Shown piece after piece: positions 32,074 through 44,344 of a DNA stretch of 64,000 nucleotides. Position numbers and translations under genes: made by a program. Source of the stretch: Paragorgia papillata. Its lineage: Eukaryota > Cnidaria > Anthozoa > Scleralcyonacea > Coralliidae. Every line of letters begins with the position of its first letter. The first letter of the stretch is position 1. Where the stretch lies: the NCBI GenBank assembly GCA_035771165.1, contig JAWNZC010000258.1, positions 434,001-498,000 on the forward strand. The letters are read 5' to 3'. The notes below the pieces were generated by a model. The model worked only from the letters and a program-made list of their open reading frames with translations. It did no database searches and was not told where the DNA came from.

Positions 32074-33084
32074 ATGACTGAAAAATCTGACATGACTAAG
32101 AGAAATGCGATTACGAAAGAAAAGTCCTATAGCTGTTCTGACTGCAACAAGACATTTGCTTATTTATCAAGTTTAAGACGTCATATGGTAACACATGGCG
32201 AAGAGAAACCATTTGAGTGTGATATCTGTGACAAGACATTTTCTTACCCAAGTAACTTACTGGTTCATAAAAGAACACATACTGGAGAGAAACCTTTTAA
32301 ATGCCATGTTTGTAACAAGACGTTTTCTCAGTCAAATACATTGGTAGATCATAAAAGAACACATACAAAAGAGAAACCGTTCAAGTGTGATGTCTGTGAG
32401 AAGACATTTTCTCATCCAAGTAACCTACTAGTTCATAAAAGAACACATACTGGAGAGAAACCATTCAAGTGTGATATTTGCGACAAGACATTTTCTCACT
32501 CAAGTAACCTACTAGTTCATAAAAGAACACATACTGGACAGAAACCATTCAAATGTGATATCTGTGACAAGACCTTTTCTCGGTCATCTACCTTACTCGT
32601 TCATATGAAAACACATACAAAAGAGAAACCATTCAAATGTGATATCTGTGACAAGACATGTTTTCAGTCAGATACCTTACTAGCTCATAAAAAAACACAT
32701 GCACGAGAGAAAACATTTAAGTGCAAGTGCAATAACTGTGGTAAGGGATATGTCCACTCAACTAACCTAAAATATAATAAAACTACATACACTGGAGAAA
32801 CTACTCGTACAGCTGGAGAAAAACCTGTTAAATGTGATATTTGTGACAAGACATGTATCCCATCAAGTAACTTACTGCAGCACCAAATAACTCATATAAA
32901 TGAAAAAACCTTCAAATGTGGTTTCTGCAAAGGCACATTTGGTATTGAAATTTTTGATCGACATCTGTTGACACATGAACTGGAAGCCACAGAACCAATT
33001 GGAATGGAGTACATATGTTTCCAATGTGATGCCAGATTTGACTTAGCCACTGCTTTAGTAAGTCATGTGAACAAAGGTCATTAA
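32074..33084 (+). CDS. C2H2 zinc-finger protein, poly-finger
   Basis: 336 codons starting at ACCATGA, a good initiation context. It is almost wholly C2H2 fingers joined by TGEKPF-type linkers: eleven finger-like units from residue 19 to the end, such as FECDICDKTFSYPSNLLVHKR. Unit 8 (CKCNNCGKGYVHSTN...) has lost the usual histidines, and unit 10 has shortened spacing. Such proteins bind DNA in the nucleus and usually regulate transcription. No KRAB, BTB or ZAD domain is visible. Neighbouring fingers are near copies of each other at the DNA level, showing recent tandem duplication. It is intronless across the coding part and lies 270 bases right of the P element, so either a retrocopy or an ordinary single-coding-exon gene is possible. 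Confidence 0.85.
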   Translation: MTEKSDMTKRNAITKEKSYSCSDCNKTFAYLSSLRRHMVTHGEEKPFECDICDKTFSYPSNLLVHKRTHTGEKPFKCHVCNKTFSQSNTLVDHKRTHTKEKPFKCDVCEKTFSHPSNLLVHKRTHTGEKPFKCDICDKTFSHSSNLLVHKRTHTGQKPFKCDICDKTFSRSSTLLVHMKTHTKEKPFKCDICDKTCFQSDTLLAHKKTHAREKTFKCKCNNCGKGYVHSTNLKYNKTTYTGETTRTAGEKPVKCDICDKTCIPSSNLLQHQITHINEKTFKCGFCKGTFGIEIFDRHLLTHELEATEPIGMEYICFQCDARFDLATALVSHVNKGH

Positions 33085-33350
33085 AGAGCTATTCAACTGT
33101 ATACTGGCTAGTTTGGTACATGTAACAGTAAGTAAATTCCAATCCTAAAATATTTTGATATCCAAGTTACTTACAGTAGCAATTCTCTTTGTTTAGGCCG
33201 GAGCAATTTAACTTGTTGTTGTACAAACTCACCAAACTTGATATTCTCAAAGTGAAAAAAGAATGCAGTCAGAATTATTTAGATTTACTGTAAACACCAT
33301 TTGAGCAATTTTTAGCAAGTGATGAACAAGCAAATTTATACACCTTGTCT

Positions 33351-34488
33351 AATCCACCTTTTTCCAGCTAGGACCTTAGGGGGTCCATGTGACACTTTTC
33401 AGACAAACAATCTCTGATGAACATTCAGACACTGAGAAAACTGCACAATAAGAGTGGTTAAAAGATGGTCTTAGAGTGCTGTAAAAGTGATTCTCGGTAA
33501 AAGCTAAAGAGAAAAGATGTGACTAGGCTGCTATGTTTCACTGTTTCTTCAGCAGTGAAAATGTAGAGAATGGAGAAACAGTTTGATAAAGCTTTATATA
33601 TTAAAAGCATTATTAAAATATATTAAAAGCGTATTACATGTAAATTTGTTTGCGTGAAAGTCATCTACTGTACATCTACAACCTTCGTTTCATGTATCAA
33701 CATGGTCTAACGATAAAAAATCCAACCGTAACAGCAACTATGGCGGTACACATAAGTCACAATTTGTACATTACTGAGACGCGATCATGATATATGGTTA
33801 TAATCGTTAAGTTCATGTAATATGCAGATTGTTTCATTAGAAATATGCGCAGTTTAATAAGCACCAACGTCATCGAACTTGCGCACACAGCGGCACCACA
33901 GCACATCTAACGATATACCAGCCAAGCTTCCATTGCCTGCGTATCAAGCAGGGATTGATTTCATGAACAACTGCGACCAGTTCTTCTTGAACTGATGAAA
34001 CATGACATCATCACAACAACATTGTATCCTGCCGAGTCTATTTTTTGGTGTGCTTTTTGTTTGAATGACCAAACCAAACATTAAATGTATGGGCATCAGC
34101 AATGATTCTACAGCAGATTTTTCATGATTTGTTGTAAATCGTTCCCCATGCGCTTTCTTGCTTGTCGCTGACTCTCGCTTGCTATACAACTGCACAACAT
34201 TCGTATAACTATAACCTGTTCAAACACAGCAAGACACTAATCATAATTGTCACGTTTAATAAAAGTCTACAAATTTTGACTTACATTTTCTCTACTATAG
34301 CTATAGCTGCTATTTCTTTTATGTTTAATCGTTTTGGGTGTCGAGAATCACTTTTACAGCACTCTAAGACCATCTTTTAACCACTCTTATTGTGTGGTTT
34401 TCTCAGTGTCCGAATGTTCATCTGAGATTGTTTGTCCGAAAAGTGTCACGTGGACCCCCTAAGGTCCTAGCTGGAAAAAGGTGGATTG
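33351..34488. mobile_element. 1.14 kb inverted-repeat element
   Basis: TIRs of about 150 bases: 33351-33503 ('aatccacctttttccagcta') against the reverse complement of 34338-34488. No transposase; an 83-codon minus-strand ORF inside has no motif. Confidence 0.75.
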
Positions 34489-35864
34489 GATGTTTATAAC
34501 AAAATTTGTAATTTTATACATACATACAAATGTATATACGTTTAAATATTTTAATTGTTTGAGTTAAAAGTTTTATTGTAGTTTGTCATTGAGTGTTCAC
34601 AAAATTTCAACTACAGTACTGTTACCAATCTTGATTTTTTGACCACAATGTTTGTAAAACAACAAATTAAATTGGTCTGGCCTTTATAATGTACAGGTGT
34701 ATTCATAGAGTAGACTTGCAAGTCAACTACAATCTGCTGGTTTTCTTTGAGCGATGAGTAGAACTTTGACTTGTTCTGCTTACAAGAAACTGCATTTAAT
34801 TAGCATAAATGGCGCAAAAAAATGTATTCTCTCCCATTGCAGACAAGTGTATTTAACAAATTTGAATGATTTTTGCAGGTTTTAAACATCATATATATAT
34901 ATGGTGTTGGCATGTTTGTTCTATAGGGGTTGGGTTCTAGGGTGCTTCCCTGTGCTGACCCATTCTCGTCCCCAAAGCCTCTCCAGTGCTGGTGCATCGA
35001 AAAGGCTCTGGGGGAATCCAAACCAGAACACCAAGATTCTTTTGTGTTCTTTATAAAGTGCATGCATCTAAGTTCGTGGTTTGGGTGTTGGATACCAGAT
35101 CATCGACAGTTGTTTGGAAAATAAATTCTCCTTTTGTTTTCGATTCTGGCAGTTTGACAGTTTCGTATTGACTTTAGAACAATTGTGATAGATTCCACTT
35201 GAAAAAGGTATTTGTCAAGTGTGGCTCATTGCTGCATTTACTAAGCTAAGTTCACTTCAGAGCTTGGCCATTTATATTTCCAGAGCTGCATCGGAATTTC
35301 TTTGCATTTACAGCCTTTTTTATTAAGGTAGTTCTCTTTTATAATTTGTTGCTCCGTTTGTTTATACAGTATTTGACTTGTGCTTCTGTTTCAACGAAAT
35401 TCCTACATGTACTGGCCATGCACAAACAGCTTGCAGTGTGCGGTCTATCCTCTATCAGTTTCAGATTGCTGTCTGTTTTCTGAGTTCTGTCTTTGATTTT
35501 ATTATTAAAGAGAAACAGGTTGATTGCTTTGAAAAACGTTTGATAAATTGTTCGGATTAGAACTATGATTAGATTTTTGCTTCATTGTCAGTTTTGGTGT
35601 TTCAAATACTGTTTATGTACTGTATAAACATTCACTAAACTCCGTTAATTAGGCCTTTGAATTTGAGCAACCAATCCGATTAGATTAAAGGGCTCAGGGG
35701 ATGAGAATGGGGCCGACCCGGTTTAAGCCTATGTGACGTCGTAAGCGGAAATGACGTTAGAAGACCCCATGACGCGTTTGTTAGCTTTTGGACTTCGCCC
35801 TCATTCGATCACAACAAGTTCACGTTTATTGTTTGTATGCCCCGATAAGTATACTCATAATAGT
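34489..35864. other. no gene seen
   Basis: AT-rich sequence with open frames of at most 87 codons and no motifs. AATAAA on the minus strand at 35825-35830 belongs to the exon at 35865. Confidence 0.45.
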
Positions 35865-36055
35865 TTATTTATCCAGTTTGATGGAGGAAGGGTCTTTGTA
35901 GTCGACATCCAGTTTTGGGCTGTCGCTATCCTTGCCCACGACAACTCCGCCTGTTTCAATGGCGCCAGGGGCCTCAATTACGCTTTCTTCGCAGGTCTTC
36001 GTGTTACCTCCTTCCTCGACGCCATTGGCCTCAACGATCACTTCAGTTCTTCCAA
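35865..36055 (-). CDS. likely terminal exon of an unknown gene
   Basis: An open minus-strand frame of about 62 codons ends TAA at 35867-35865, followed about 35 bases later by an AATAAA signal (35830-35825). The product is acidic and soluble-looking: VIVEANGVEEGGNTKTCEES, then GKDSDSPKLDVDYKDPS and SIKLDK at the end. It resembles a cytoplasmic or disordered tail and I cannot name a family. A short palindromic repeat (36053-36116) sits where the upstream splice site should be, and its frame carries a stop, so the exon may have lost its acceptor. Confidence 0.35.
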
Positions 36056-36116
36056 CCTCGTTCCCAGGGTCTTATCTCCGCTCGCCCCCGCCCGCCGCTA
36101 CGAAAAGACCCTGGGC
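36053..36116. repeat. short palindromic repeat, dispersed family
   Basis: 'cccagggtcttatctccgc' with a mirrored 'gaaaagaccctggg'. Related copies at 52670-52735 (inverted), 9333-9383, 11742-11775 and within the TIRs of 18457-19474 share 'ccagggtctt' next to 'aacctcgt'. Confidence 0.6.
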
Positions 36117-36152
36117 TGGACACGTGTCACGCAAACTTACGGGGAGTGGGCT

Positions 36153-37305
36153 AGTAGCTCTCTCCTCCGCAGAGGCTTCGATTCACAGGCGCGCGGGCAA
36201 TCGTAAAGCGCGCGGAGAACGTCGGGAAGGTGGAAAAAGAGGCGAGAAGCCTCTGCCAGATAATGTGCGGTTCTCTGGCACGATTTGCGGTTCTCTGGTA
36301 AATGGCATAAAAAACCGACGATTTAGGAGAAATTCAGCACTCCCTTCAAGATCTAAGTATCAAAGGTTAGCATGACGATTTTCGTGAAGAAATAGTGCGA
36401 TTACATGAATTTATTTGATTCTTGCTGTTATTTACGTGTCTGCCATTTTAAATCAATTTAGATGTAAACTATATTTCAATTAATTTAGACTTCTTACGAT
36501 AACCATAATGCAGAAGAAGATATAGAATGCTTTGCAATAAGTGCAAGTACGCCGGAGAAGGATTTTTTAACACCGAATTCGAAGTCGGCAAACGAACCGA
36601 ATACGAAGAGATTTCAAACAAATCTGCGGTTCTCTGGTCATGGGAGATAGCGACGATAGTTTGCACGAAATACAATGTTTTCTTCAAGATCTAAGTCTAG
36701 AATGTTGTTCTGGACGTTATTAGTTCTGAATTCTTCTATGGAAATCACCCGGAACGAATATAAAAATTCGAAACGCTGCCAGACTGACAAACGTTTTAAT
36801 ATCGAACGTTGAATCGTTGATAAACAAAGCCGACGAACTGCATGCGCTGGAATATTCTCAGCGCTAACTTTCTACATTACACCAAGCTCGCAACCTACCA
36901 CATGCACTACGTGTATACGTGAAACTTATCATAGGTATTAAGATCTATGTTTACAACAGTTCAGTGTCTTTTGATTTAAACTTCTCGGGTAGCGTTTGTT
37001 TACATTGCATAATTCAAAACTGGAAAATCCTGTCCTTGTGTAACAATATTAACATTCTCGAGTTGAGAATTGTCTGCCAGCAGTTTAAATGTGTCTTTTG
37101 TTCACAATTTATGGATTTCCAACTTTTCCGTAAGTTAAAGTTGATTATATATTGAAATTCCGAGTCTGGTGCCTAGTCCACCTAGTCCATCACGGAATTT
37201 GGGCGCCAATTATTGACAACATTATCTGGCAGAGGCTACTTTTCTTTCCCTCTTCCCATCATCCCTCGCGCGTCTTCGCCTCTGCGGAGGAGAGAGGGCT
37301 AGTAG
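36153..37305. mobile_element. 1.15 kb inverted-repeat element
   Basis: TIRs of about 100 diverged bases: 'ctctctcctccgcagaggc' at 36159 and 'gcctctgccagataatgt' at 36247 against their reverse complements at 37213-37305. 'tgcggttctctggt' recurs three times (36267, 36287, 36625). No transposase. Confidence 0.65.
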
Positions 37306-38488
37306 GATTTGTACTTTTGTAGGAACTAAGAAGACGGCGAAATAATCACATGGAGACATTGTTTGAAATGTTAATTTATTTTATTAGTTGATTTATATAT
37401 ACTGTAGCACCTTCCAATGTATTATTTGAAGTTTGCTTCACGAAATCGTCTTGGTTTTTAAGAACCGTTTTCTAAGAACAATATTTGTTGCGCCTCTTTT
37501 GAATTGATTGTTTGTGTTCTGTTTGTAGTTGCGAAATTAACTACCAGACGAAATTACACCTAAATAACAATGAGAGTATTAGTAAATTACGAGTACATTA
37601 GGAATTATATGGTAGAAGAACGTGTCAAAGTGACTAGAGCAGAGTTTCAATCGGAATGTACTGACTAACTTGCTGTATATTTATGAGAAATTCTGTAGAA
37701 CGAATAAATTTTTTTCCGGAAAAATCATGTTTGTTAATTTAAAAAAAATTTCGTTCTACAGAATTTTTTTTAAACCGGCCTATTGATTACTCATACTTCA
37801 AGAAAAGTTTTAATGAAAAAAAAATTGGGGGTCACCAAGTTTTTTCCGAATTAAATTAGTATGAAGCGGTAATTGGCAGCCATTTTGAAAAAAAATTGTT
37901 GGCATAGCAACAACTGTTGCTATTTGTTTGGTAACAGTTTTTTATTGTCAGACTGTTTCACTATGCATAACCTCTAGTTTTATTCTTTTCCCGAATTGTT
38001 TAATCACGTATTTTGGACTCTCAAACTTGTATTTTCCATTTTTCAAGAAACTGTGCACATGGAGCCACCTTAAAAGATGTATATTAAATTGCATTGGCAT
38101 TGCTGCCGCTCCATTCACAAAACTGTTGCGTTACAAATTTAAACCACTTTTAAAACAATAATAAAATATGTCACTAACGTTAGCTTTTGTTGAACGCTAT
38201 AGATGTCGAGTTTCGGCGATCTTGGCGAATTAAATCACAAGGACTTTCATTTTTCCATACATTTATTCACAATATTATGATGACAAGGTCATTGAAATTC
38301 TTCAAATGCAAAATCCTCTCTTTGGGCAAACGGCGAGCGTAACAGATGAAGTAAAAATTCATTTCGAGGCGAGCATCCCCTCAAATTCGCTGTTCGTCGG
38401 AAGTTCAGAAAGATATAGGAAAAAGGTTCAAGATCACTGACAAATTTTCCGTGAAGTGTTGCGAAGCGCCTTGCCGTTTCCTGGCTCT
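37306..38488. other. AT-rich, small hairpin only
   Basis: A hairpin at 37689-37768 pairs 'ttctgtagaacgaa' with 'ttcgttctacagaa'. Otherwise no supported gene; ORFs of 77-89 codons lack motifs. Confidence 0.5.
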
Positions 38489-39908
38489 CAGTAGATAAAC
38501 CCCCCCCCCCCCCCCCATATACCGTCCAAAGGGATGCCGCCTCATTAATATTCAGCATGACTTACGCACCGTGACTCACGAATGACTCACGCCTGGGACA
38601 TGGTTGGGCAAGATTGGGATAGTTATAGTATACATGAAGCTATATAAGCTCGGTGATTTCGTATAGTTGCTACTTTTCCTAAAGTGTTTTACTTGTGGAG
38701 TGTACTGGCTAGAATTATTGCTAACTAAACCCTAGTTCATGAGCGAGGAAATTGTAGGAAGATAGAATGACGAATCACTTCTAGAAGTCGTGAAAAGAAC
38801 GATTTTAAGTGTCGAAATATGAACTAAAGGCAAAGCGATATTTATTTCTTTGAAAGCGTTGCTAAGTTAACTGGAGTACAAACAGTAGAATCATTCCTAA
38901 TTAAACCCTTGTTTATAAGTGAAGAAATCGTGAGAAGATAGAACGAAGAATCACTTTGAGAAGCTGAACTTAAGATATGTACGACGAATCAATCCGAAAA
39001 GCCGTGAGCTCAGAAAAAAACGTATCGGCACATAGCAATGAAAAGCTTATATATGAATATTATATTAGATATTTGATATTTGATTCGCTTTTGAATATTA
39101 TATTAGATATTTGTGTCGCTTTTGTGATGTTTATACGTATAGGAACCGTATGAAGTTAAAAAGAGTCGCCTTGAATGGTAGCGAATCGTTATTGTACACT
39201 TAGAATAACATTATTCGACAGCATCGTTGACCAAGCACTTTTAAAAATTACAAAGCTTGGTTAAATAATTTGTCGCTATGATCTAGTATGTTATAAGATT
39301 CTCGCACGTGCAGAACACAAAAGGGAAAAGTCAACCTTTGCTTGGTGTGAATAAATGTTTTGGTTCTCTCCCGTGCCTCGAGGGAGAAACCGTAAATGTG
39401 AAGCCTGGGGAAATCAAGTACATGTCGATACAGTTCCTTACGGATTTTAATTAAGAAATAGAAAATGAGTCGGGAGCTTTTATCGAGTTATAATGCACGA
39501 GGGTGTTGAAAGAACACGAGAGAAGCGTGTAAAACACGAGGCGATAGCCGAGTGTTTTACTGCTTCTCGAGTGTTCTTTCAACATCCCGAGTGACATTAT
39601 AACTCGATAAAAGCTCACGACGAGTTTTTCTATTTCTTTTATAAAATAAACAGACAAATAAGGGCAGTAAACATTTTATTTACAAGATGAAAATGGAAAT
39701 TCTCCGTAACATGTAAAGTGTATACGTCACACGCATGCTTGGCTATCTTGATCTTGATTCTTAATTCTGGCGGCGAACAGTGAAGTCAACAAGACGGGTG
39801 TCTGACAAAACTCTTAAACGAACTGTGGATGTGGATAAAAAACTGCAGAGAAATGTAAAAGTAATATTCGACAATGATTGACAGACACCCAATCTAACAT
39901 TTACAAGT

Positions 39909-41052
39909 TTAATCGCTGGTCGATTTAAAAACAATCTGGACACTTCCGATGGAGCAAGAACTGAACATGCTGCCAGCCATGGATAAATTCTGCGACTGTG
40001 TATTTGTCGACGTTGCTGCCACCTCTGCCACAGAAGTATGGGTATTGATCGATGACTGAGCCTGTGGTGCAGTACCGAGATCAGCAGAAGGAGGATGGCC
40101 AGAAAATAAAGAGCGAGACAAGACATCGCTGCAGTTGCGAAGCTGTAATGAGGACGGACGTGCGTTGTAATGAACAAGACTTTGTTCATTTCGATGGCAA
40201 GAGATTGCCATGATATGGCGATTTGGAATACCTGCATTCGACCAAAATGTGATGGCTGTCGCTCTTACACTGTGGTTGGTGTAAATTCTTGAAAGACCAG
40301 CCGCTTCGCTGATATCAGCCATCATTTTGGCCAATTTGTTGACGCCGAGTGGTCGATTTTCGAACCAAACTTTGTTTGTCGATTTCCAATTCTTCCCGAC
40401 GGGATATTGAAAAAGAGCAGGGCAGTTGGGATTGACTTTTCCCAGGTAGAAAGCCAAGGCTTTATAACCATCCACTGGCTGGTCGGTGGCATACATTCTT
40501 GCCTCCTTCTCGTGGCTGGACACGTCGTTTACTCCACCAGGATGGTTTTTGGACAGCTCGTCGTGGGTCATCCTAACGTAGCGTCGACCTGAACTGTCAA
40601 CTTCAAAGGCGAAGCTGTTCACGGTGAGGGAACGTTGTCCTTCGCGGCCTCTTCTACACCAGTACAGCACGACATGAAACCACACACAACGGAGAAGAGA
40701 TAGTGGATGATCCAGGGCAAAAACGCCGCTTGTTTTCAACTTGGCGAGGTCTTCTTGCTCCAACGGCGGTTTGTGCTGGACATTCTCTTTGCCAATTTTC
40801 TTTAGGTGTTTTATTTTGGCGTCGAGCATCTGGTTTGACCGTGCAAACCTTGGATTTGAAGATATTTTAATCCCCCTATTGAAAGGTGGATCATTCAGGT
40901 ATCTTTCAACACCGTGTCTGAGGCCGAGCAGCGCTGAAATTCTTGTTTCTCCTTGGTTCTCGCTTCGGCGTAAAAACGACGCAGGTTTTCGTCTAGTTGC
41001 CCGGTCGTCATTTGTTCAAGTTTTGTTGTAATGTTTTTCTGCTGGCACCATT
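39909..41052 (-). pseudogene. Crypton/KIAA1958-like tyrosine recombinase, exon 2
   Basis: Tyrosine recombinases of this class (Cryptons; DUF3504 in KIAA1958 and ZMYM-type proteins) integrate a circular element through a tyrosine-DNA link. Exon 2 starts after TTTAG at 41052 with WCQQKNITTKLEQM and LDENLRRFYAEARTKEKQEF. A missing base near 40942 shifts the frame; LLGLRHGVERYLNDPPFNRG and then the 306-codon ORF (40829-39909) continue. Catalytic residues visible are Arg in CRRGREGQRSLT, His and Arg in NHSVRATAITFW, His-Arg in CHRNEQ, and the tyrosine in LVHYNA. The C-terminal tail is serine-rich. Except for the single-base loss the domain is complete, so inactivation is recent or the shift is an assembly error. 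Confidence 0.75.
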
Positions 41053-41319
41053 CTAAATGTATGAAACAGTTTTTATTGCCAGGTACTGTTCGAAACAAAC
41101 TATTGTGTTTACTTTCTTGTAGTAAGACTCAAAATATTGTTTTTCTTGAACAAAATATTATAAATGTCATGTTTATATAATTTTGTTGCCTTGTTATCAA
41201 TTCAATGCTACATGCCGAATTGGTCAATTCTTACACGTAAACAGTTCGATAAATTTGCTTTGTTGTTATAATATACAGTGTACAGGAAGTTTTTGAGAGC
41301 TTCAATAAATTTTACATAC

Positions 41320-41516
41320 CTTTAAATGTTGTAATTGCCCAGTTTGTCGCGTTTTTTCGTAGCCTTCGAGTGTCGACTTTCTAATAAAACATTTAATTCG
41401 GAGTCGGAAACAGCAGCGAACCTTCCTTCTCCGTAGTCGACCCGTTGTCTCTTATTGGCAGGCTCTGTGGTGGACATTTTGCATTTATTTTTTTTCTGTT
41501 TCCTTCTCAGTGTCAA
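41320..41516 (-). pseudogene. Crypton-type recombinase, exon 1
   Basis: Starts at the Met at 41516 or, more likely by context, at MSTTEPANKRQRV (41474). FAAVSDSELNVLLESRHSKA is the usual opening of this family. A run of six A near 41350 carries one base too many or too few: the following WAITTFK, which leads to the donor G|GTATGT at 41320-41314, is in the next frame. The intron 41053-41319 (267 bp) has GT and AG ends. Confidence 0.65.
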
Positions 41517-43289
41517 ATTTTGTATACCGAATTTCGTTCACAGTGTTTGGCAAAACTGCAGACGAGGCGGGAAAACTGGCAAACCAAAACAGTGTATTAT
41601 TGAGTTATCATGCACGATTATTAGCCAATCAAATTCCGTGTTGTATACTGCTTATTTTATAATTTAGCTTAACGTGTGTTTGTTAATACTGTGGGACATG
41701 TAAACATACAGAGCATGCGTACAGTAAACCTTAACAAAATAGACGTTCTTTACAACGAACTAAAGAGAAATTGATAGAGACACTTTATATTTTTTTATCT
41801 GAAACCTTGTCTGGAGGAATAGAGTGAGTTTTGAACAGCCTAAATGTCTGAATCGGCTGAGATAACGTATAGACTTGAATTAATAGTATATCATGAATAT
41901 TTTATTTTTAGAACCTAAATATTCAAAGAGAGTAAGTCATCCTAGAATCATTACTAACTAAACTCTCGTTTATAAAGCAAGTCAAGATATCGTAAGAAGA
42001 ACTTAAGATATATTTTAGATGAGGAATCACTTCGAGAAGTCATGAAAAGAACGATTTTAAGTGTCGAAATATAAACTAAAGGCAAAGCGATTTATTACTT
42101 TGAAAGCGTTGCTACGCTTTCTGTTACTAAGTGTGATATTTGCATATTTATCCTCAGTGCACGTGCAGGAGACAAAAGAGAAACTCATTAGGGGTCATTA
42201 AGGAGATTAAGCGCTTAGGCAAGTCTAGGCGAGAAGGTCATTAACAGTGTTACCATAGCAAAACAGCGTCGCGTCCTTCATTCGTCTCAGGCTCCTTTGG
42301 GACCCTCTACTGTTACTCAACCCCCCGTGTAATACGTCATAATCGATAGCTCTCCGACAAATTCCCGAAGATCGTCATTATCAAAAGATGCTCGACTTAT
42401 ATAAGTAATAGGAACCAAATTTCATTTATGCACTTTACCTTACTGATCGACAGTCAGCAGTTGTGGGGCATGTTATAATATTCAAACAGAATAAGTCATC
42501 CTAGAATCATTGTTTGCTAAACCCTTGTTTATAAGTGAAGAATTCGTGAGAAGATAGAATGAGGAATCACTTTAAGCCGTATATAAGAAGAACTTAAGAT
42601 AGTGTGAGGAATCAATTGGAAAAGCCGTGAGCTAAGGGGTTTAAAACGTATTAACACTAGCACATAGCAATGAAAAGCTTATATATGAATATTATATTAG
42701 ATATTTGGTTCGCTTTTGTGGTGTTTATACGTTTAGGAACTGTGCAAAGTTCCACAAGTCCGGCACAGTGGCATCAGCTTTCTGGGGTTTCTGGAGTATA
42801 CACCTCATATTTTGAATCTTTAGGTATTATGAGAATATTTCGTTTGTATTCTGTCAACGAATTGGTGGCTCTTAAAAGATTATAGTTTTTAGAATGTGAT
42901 TTGTTTAAAGAAACGTTTTTGTAATATGACTAAATAATGAAATAAAGTTTAAAAAATATATAATTTCATATTTACAATCACATAAAGCTCCTATTATTTA
43001 CAAACACGCAAAAGTTAAAATCCATACGTGTCAAAATTATTTACAATCACTTGCCGTTTAATCGCAGATTGAATTTATTCTCGGGCGAGAAGGTCATTAG
43101 CAGTGTTACCATAGCGAAACCGCGTTGCCGGCTCTGAGCGGCTCCGAGCCCTCGGCGCTTGGTTCCGAGCGACTCCAAGCTCTTGGCTCCGAGCGGCTCC
43201 GAGCCCTTGCCTCTTGACTTCGAGCCGTCGGCTCTTGGCTCCGAGCCCTGGGCTCTTGGCTCCGAGATACTCTGAGCGGCTTCTCTTTA

Positions 43290-44155
43290 TCTTCCTTTTA
43301 TCTTCCTCTTATCTTTCTTATCTTCCTCTTATCTTTCTTATCTTCCTTTATCTTCCCCTTATCTTCCCCTTATCTTCCTTTATCTTCCTCTTATCTTCCT
43401 CTTATCTTCCCCTTATCTTCCTTATCTTCCTTTTATCTTCCTTTATCTTCCTCTTATCTTCCCCTTATCTTCCTCTTATCTTCCTTTATCTTCCTCTTAT
43501 CTTCCCCTTATCTTCCTCTTATCTTCCTCTTATCTTCCTTTTATCTTCCTTATCTTCCCCTTATCTTCCTTATCTTCCCCTTATCTTCCTTTATCTTCCC
43601 CTTATCTTCCTTCCATCTTCCTTATCTTCCCCTTATCTTCCTTATCTTCCCTTTATCTTCCCCTTATCTTCCTTTATCTTCCTCTTATCTTCCTTTATCT
43701 TCCTCTTATCTTCCCCTTATCTTCCTTTTATCTTCCTTATCTTCCTTTATCTTCCTCTTATCTTCCCCTTACCTTCCTTTATCTTCCCCTTATGTTCCTT
43801 CTATCTTCCTTTTATCTTCCTTTTCTTCCCCTTATCTTCCCCTTATCTTCCTTTATCTTCCTCTTATCTTCCTCTTATCTTCCCCTTATCTTCCTTATCT
43901 TCCTTTTATCTTCCTTTATCTTCCTCTTATCTTTCCCTTATCTTCCCCTTATCTTCCCCTTATCTTCCTTTATCTTCCTCTTATCTTCCCCTTATCTTCC
44001 TGTTATCTTCCTTTTATCTTCCTTATCTTCCCCTTATCTTCCCCTTATCTTCCTTTATCTTCCCCTTATCTTCCTTCCATCTTCCTTATCTTCCCCTTAT
44101 CTTCCTTATCTTCCCCTTATCTTCCCCTTATCTTCCTTTATCTTCCTCTAAGATA
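43290..44155. repeat. TTATCTTCC polypyrimidine array
   Basis: About 85 units of 'ttatcttcc' with zero to three extra C or T, forming 870 bases of nearly pure pyrimidine on the plus strand. Long ORFs reading LPLIFLLSSSYLPLIF are repeat artefacts. Confidence 0.9.
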
Positions 44156-44344
44156 AAGAAGATAAATGACTCACGCATGACTCACGAATGACTCGCACAT
44201 GACTCACGCCTGGGACATGATTGGGCAAGATAGGATTATATTTTTAGGACCTAGATATTCAAACAGAGTAAGTCATCCTAGAATTATTGCTAACTAAACC
44301 CTAGTTCATGTGCGAGTCATTCGTGAGTCATGCGTGAGTCATTT
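44156..44344. repeat. central hairpin of the palindrome
   Basis: 'gataaatgactcacgcatga' at 44158 and its reverse complement ending at 44345 flank a loop whose text ('cacgcctgggacatgattgg') is shared with the outer arm at 38590-38615. Confidence 0.75.

Larger units (their letters stand above)
39453..41660 (-). mobile_element. Crypton-type element inserted in the palindrome arm
   Basis: The undisturbed right arm gives the empty site 'acggattttaatttagctta' (reverse complement of about 51480-51500). In the left arm that text is split after AATT at 39452 and resumes with AATT at 41661, giving a 2208-bp insertion with a 4-bp duplication. The left end holds a long hairpin (39453-39650, 'tcgagttataatgcacgag' mirrored by 'cattataactcgataaaag'); the right end has related 'gagttatcatgcacg' text near 41603. 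It encodes a two-exon tyrosine recombinase on the minus strand. Confidence 0.75.

Noticed and set aside
36903..37155. 78-codon ORF in the 36 kb inverted-repeat element
   Set aside because: Hydrophobic AT-driven composition, no homology recognised.
39761..40237. 158-codon minus-strand ORF
   Set aside because: Overlaps the Crypton-type recombinase in another frame and lacks motifs.
43214..44191. 325-codon plus-strand ORF rich in LPLIFLLSS
   Set aside because: It is a translation of the TTATCTTCC array; other frames and the mirrored array give the same type of text.
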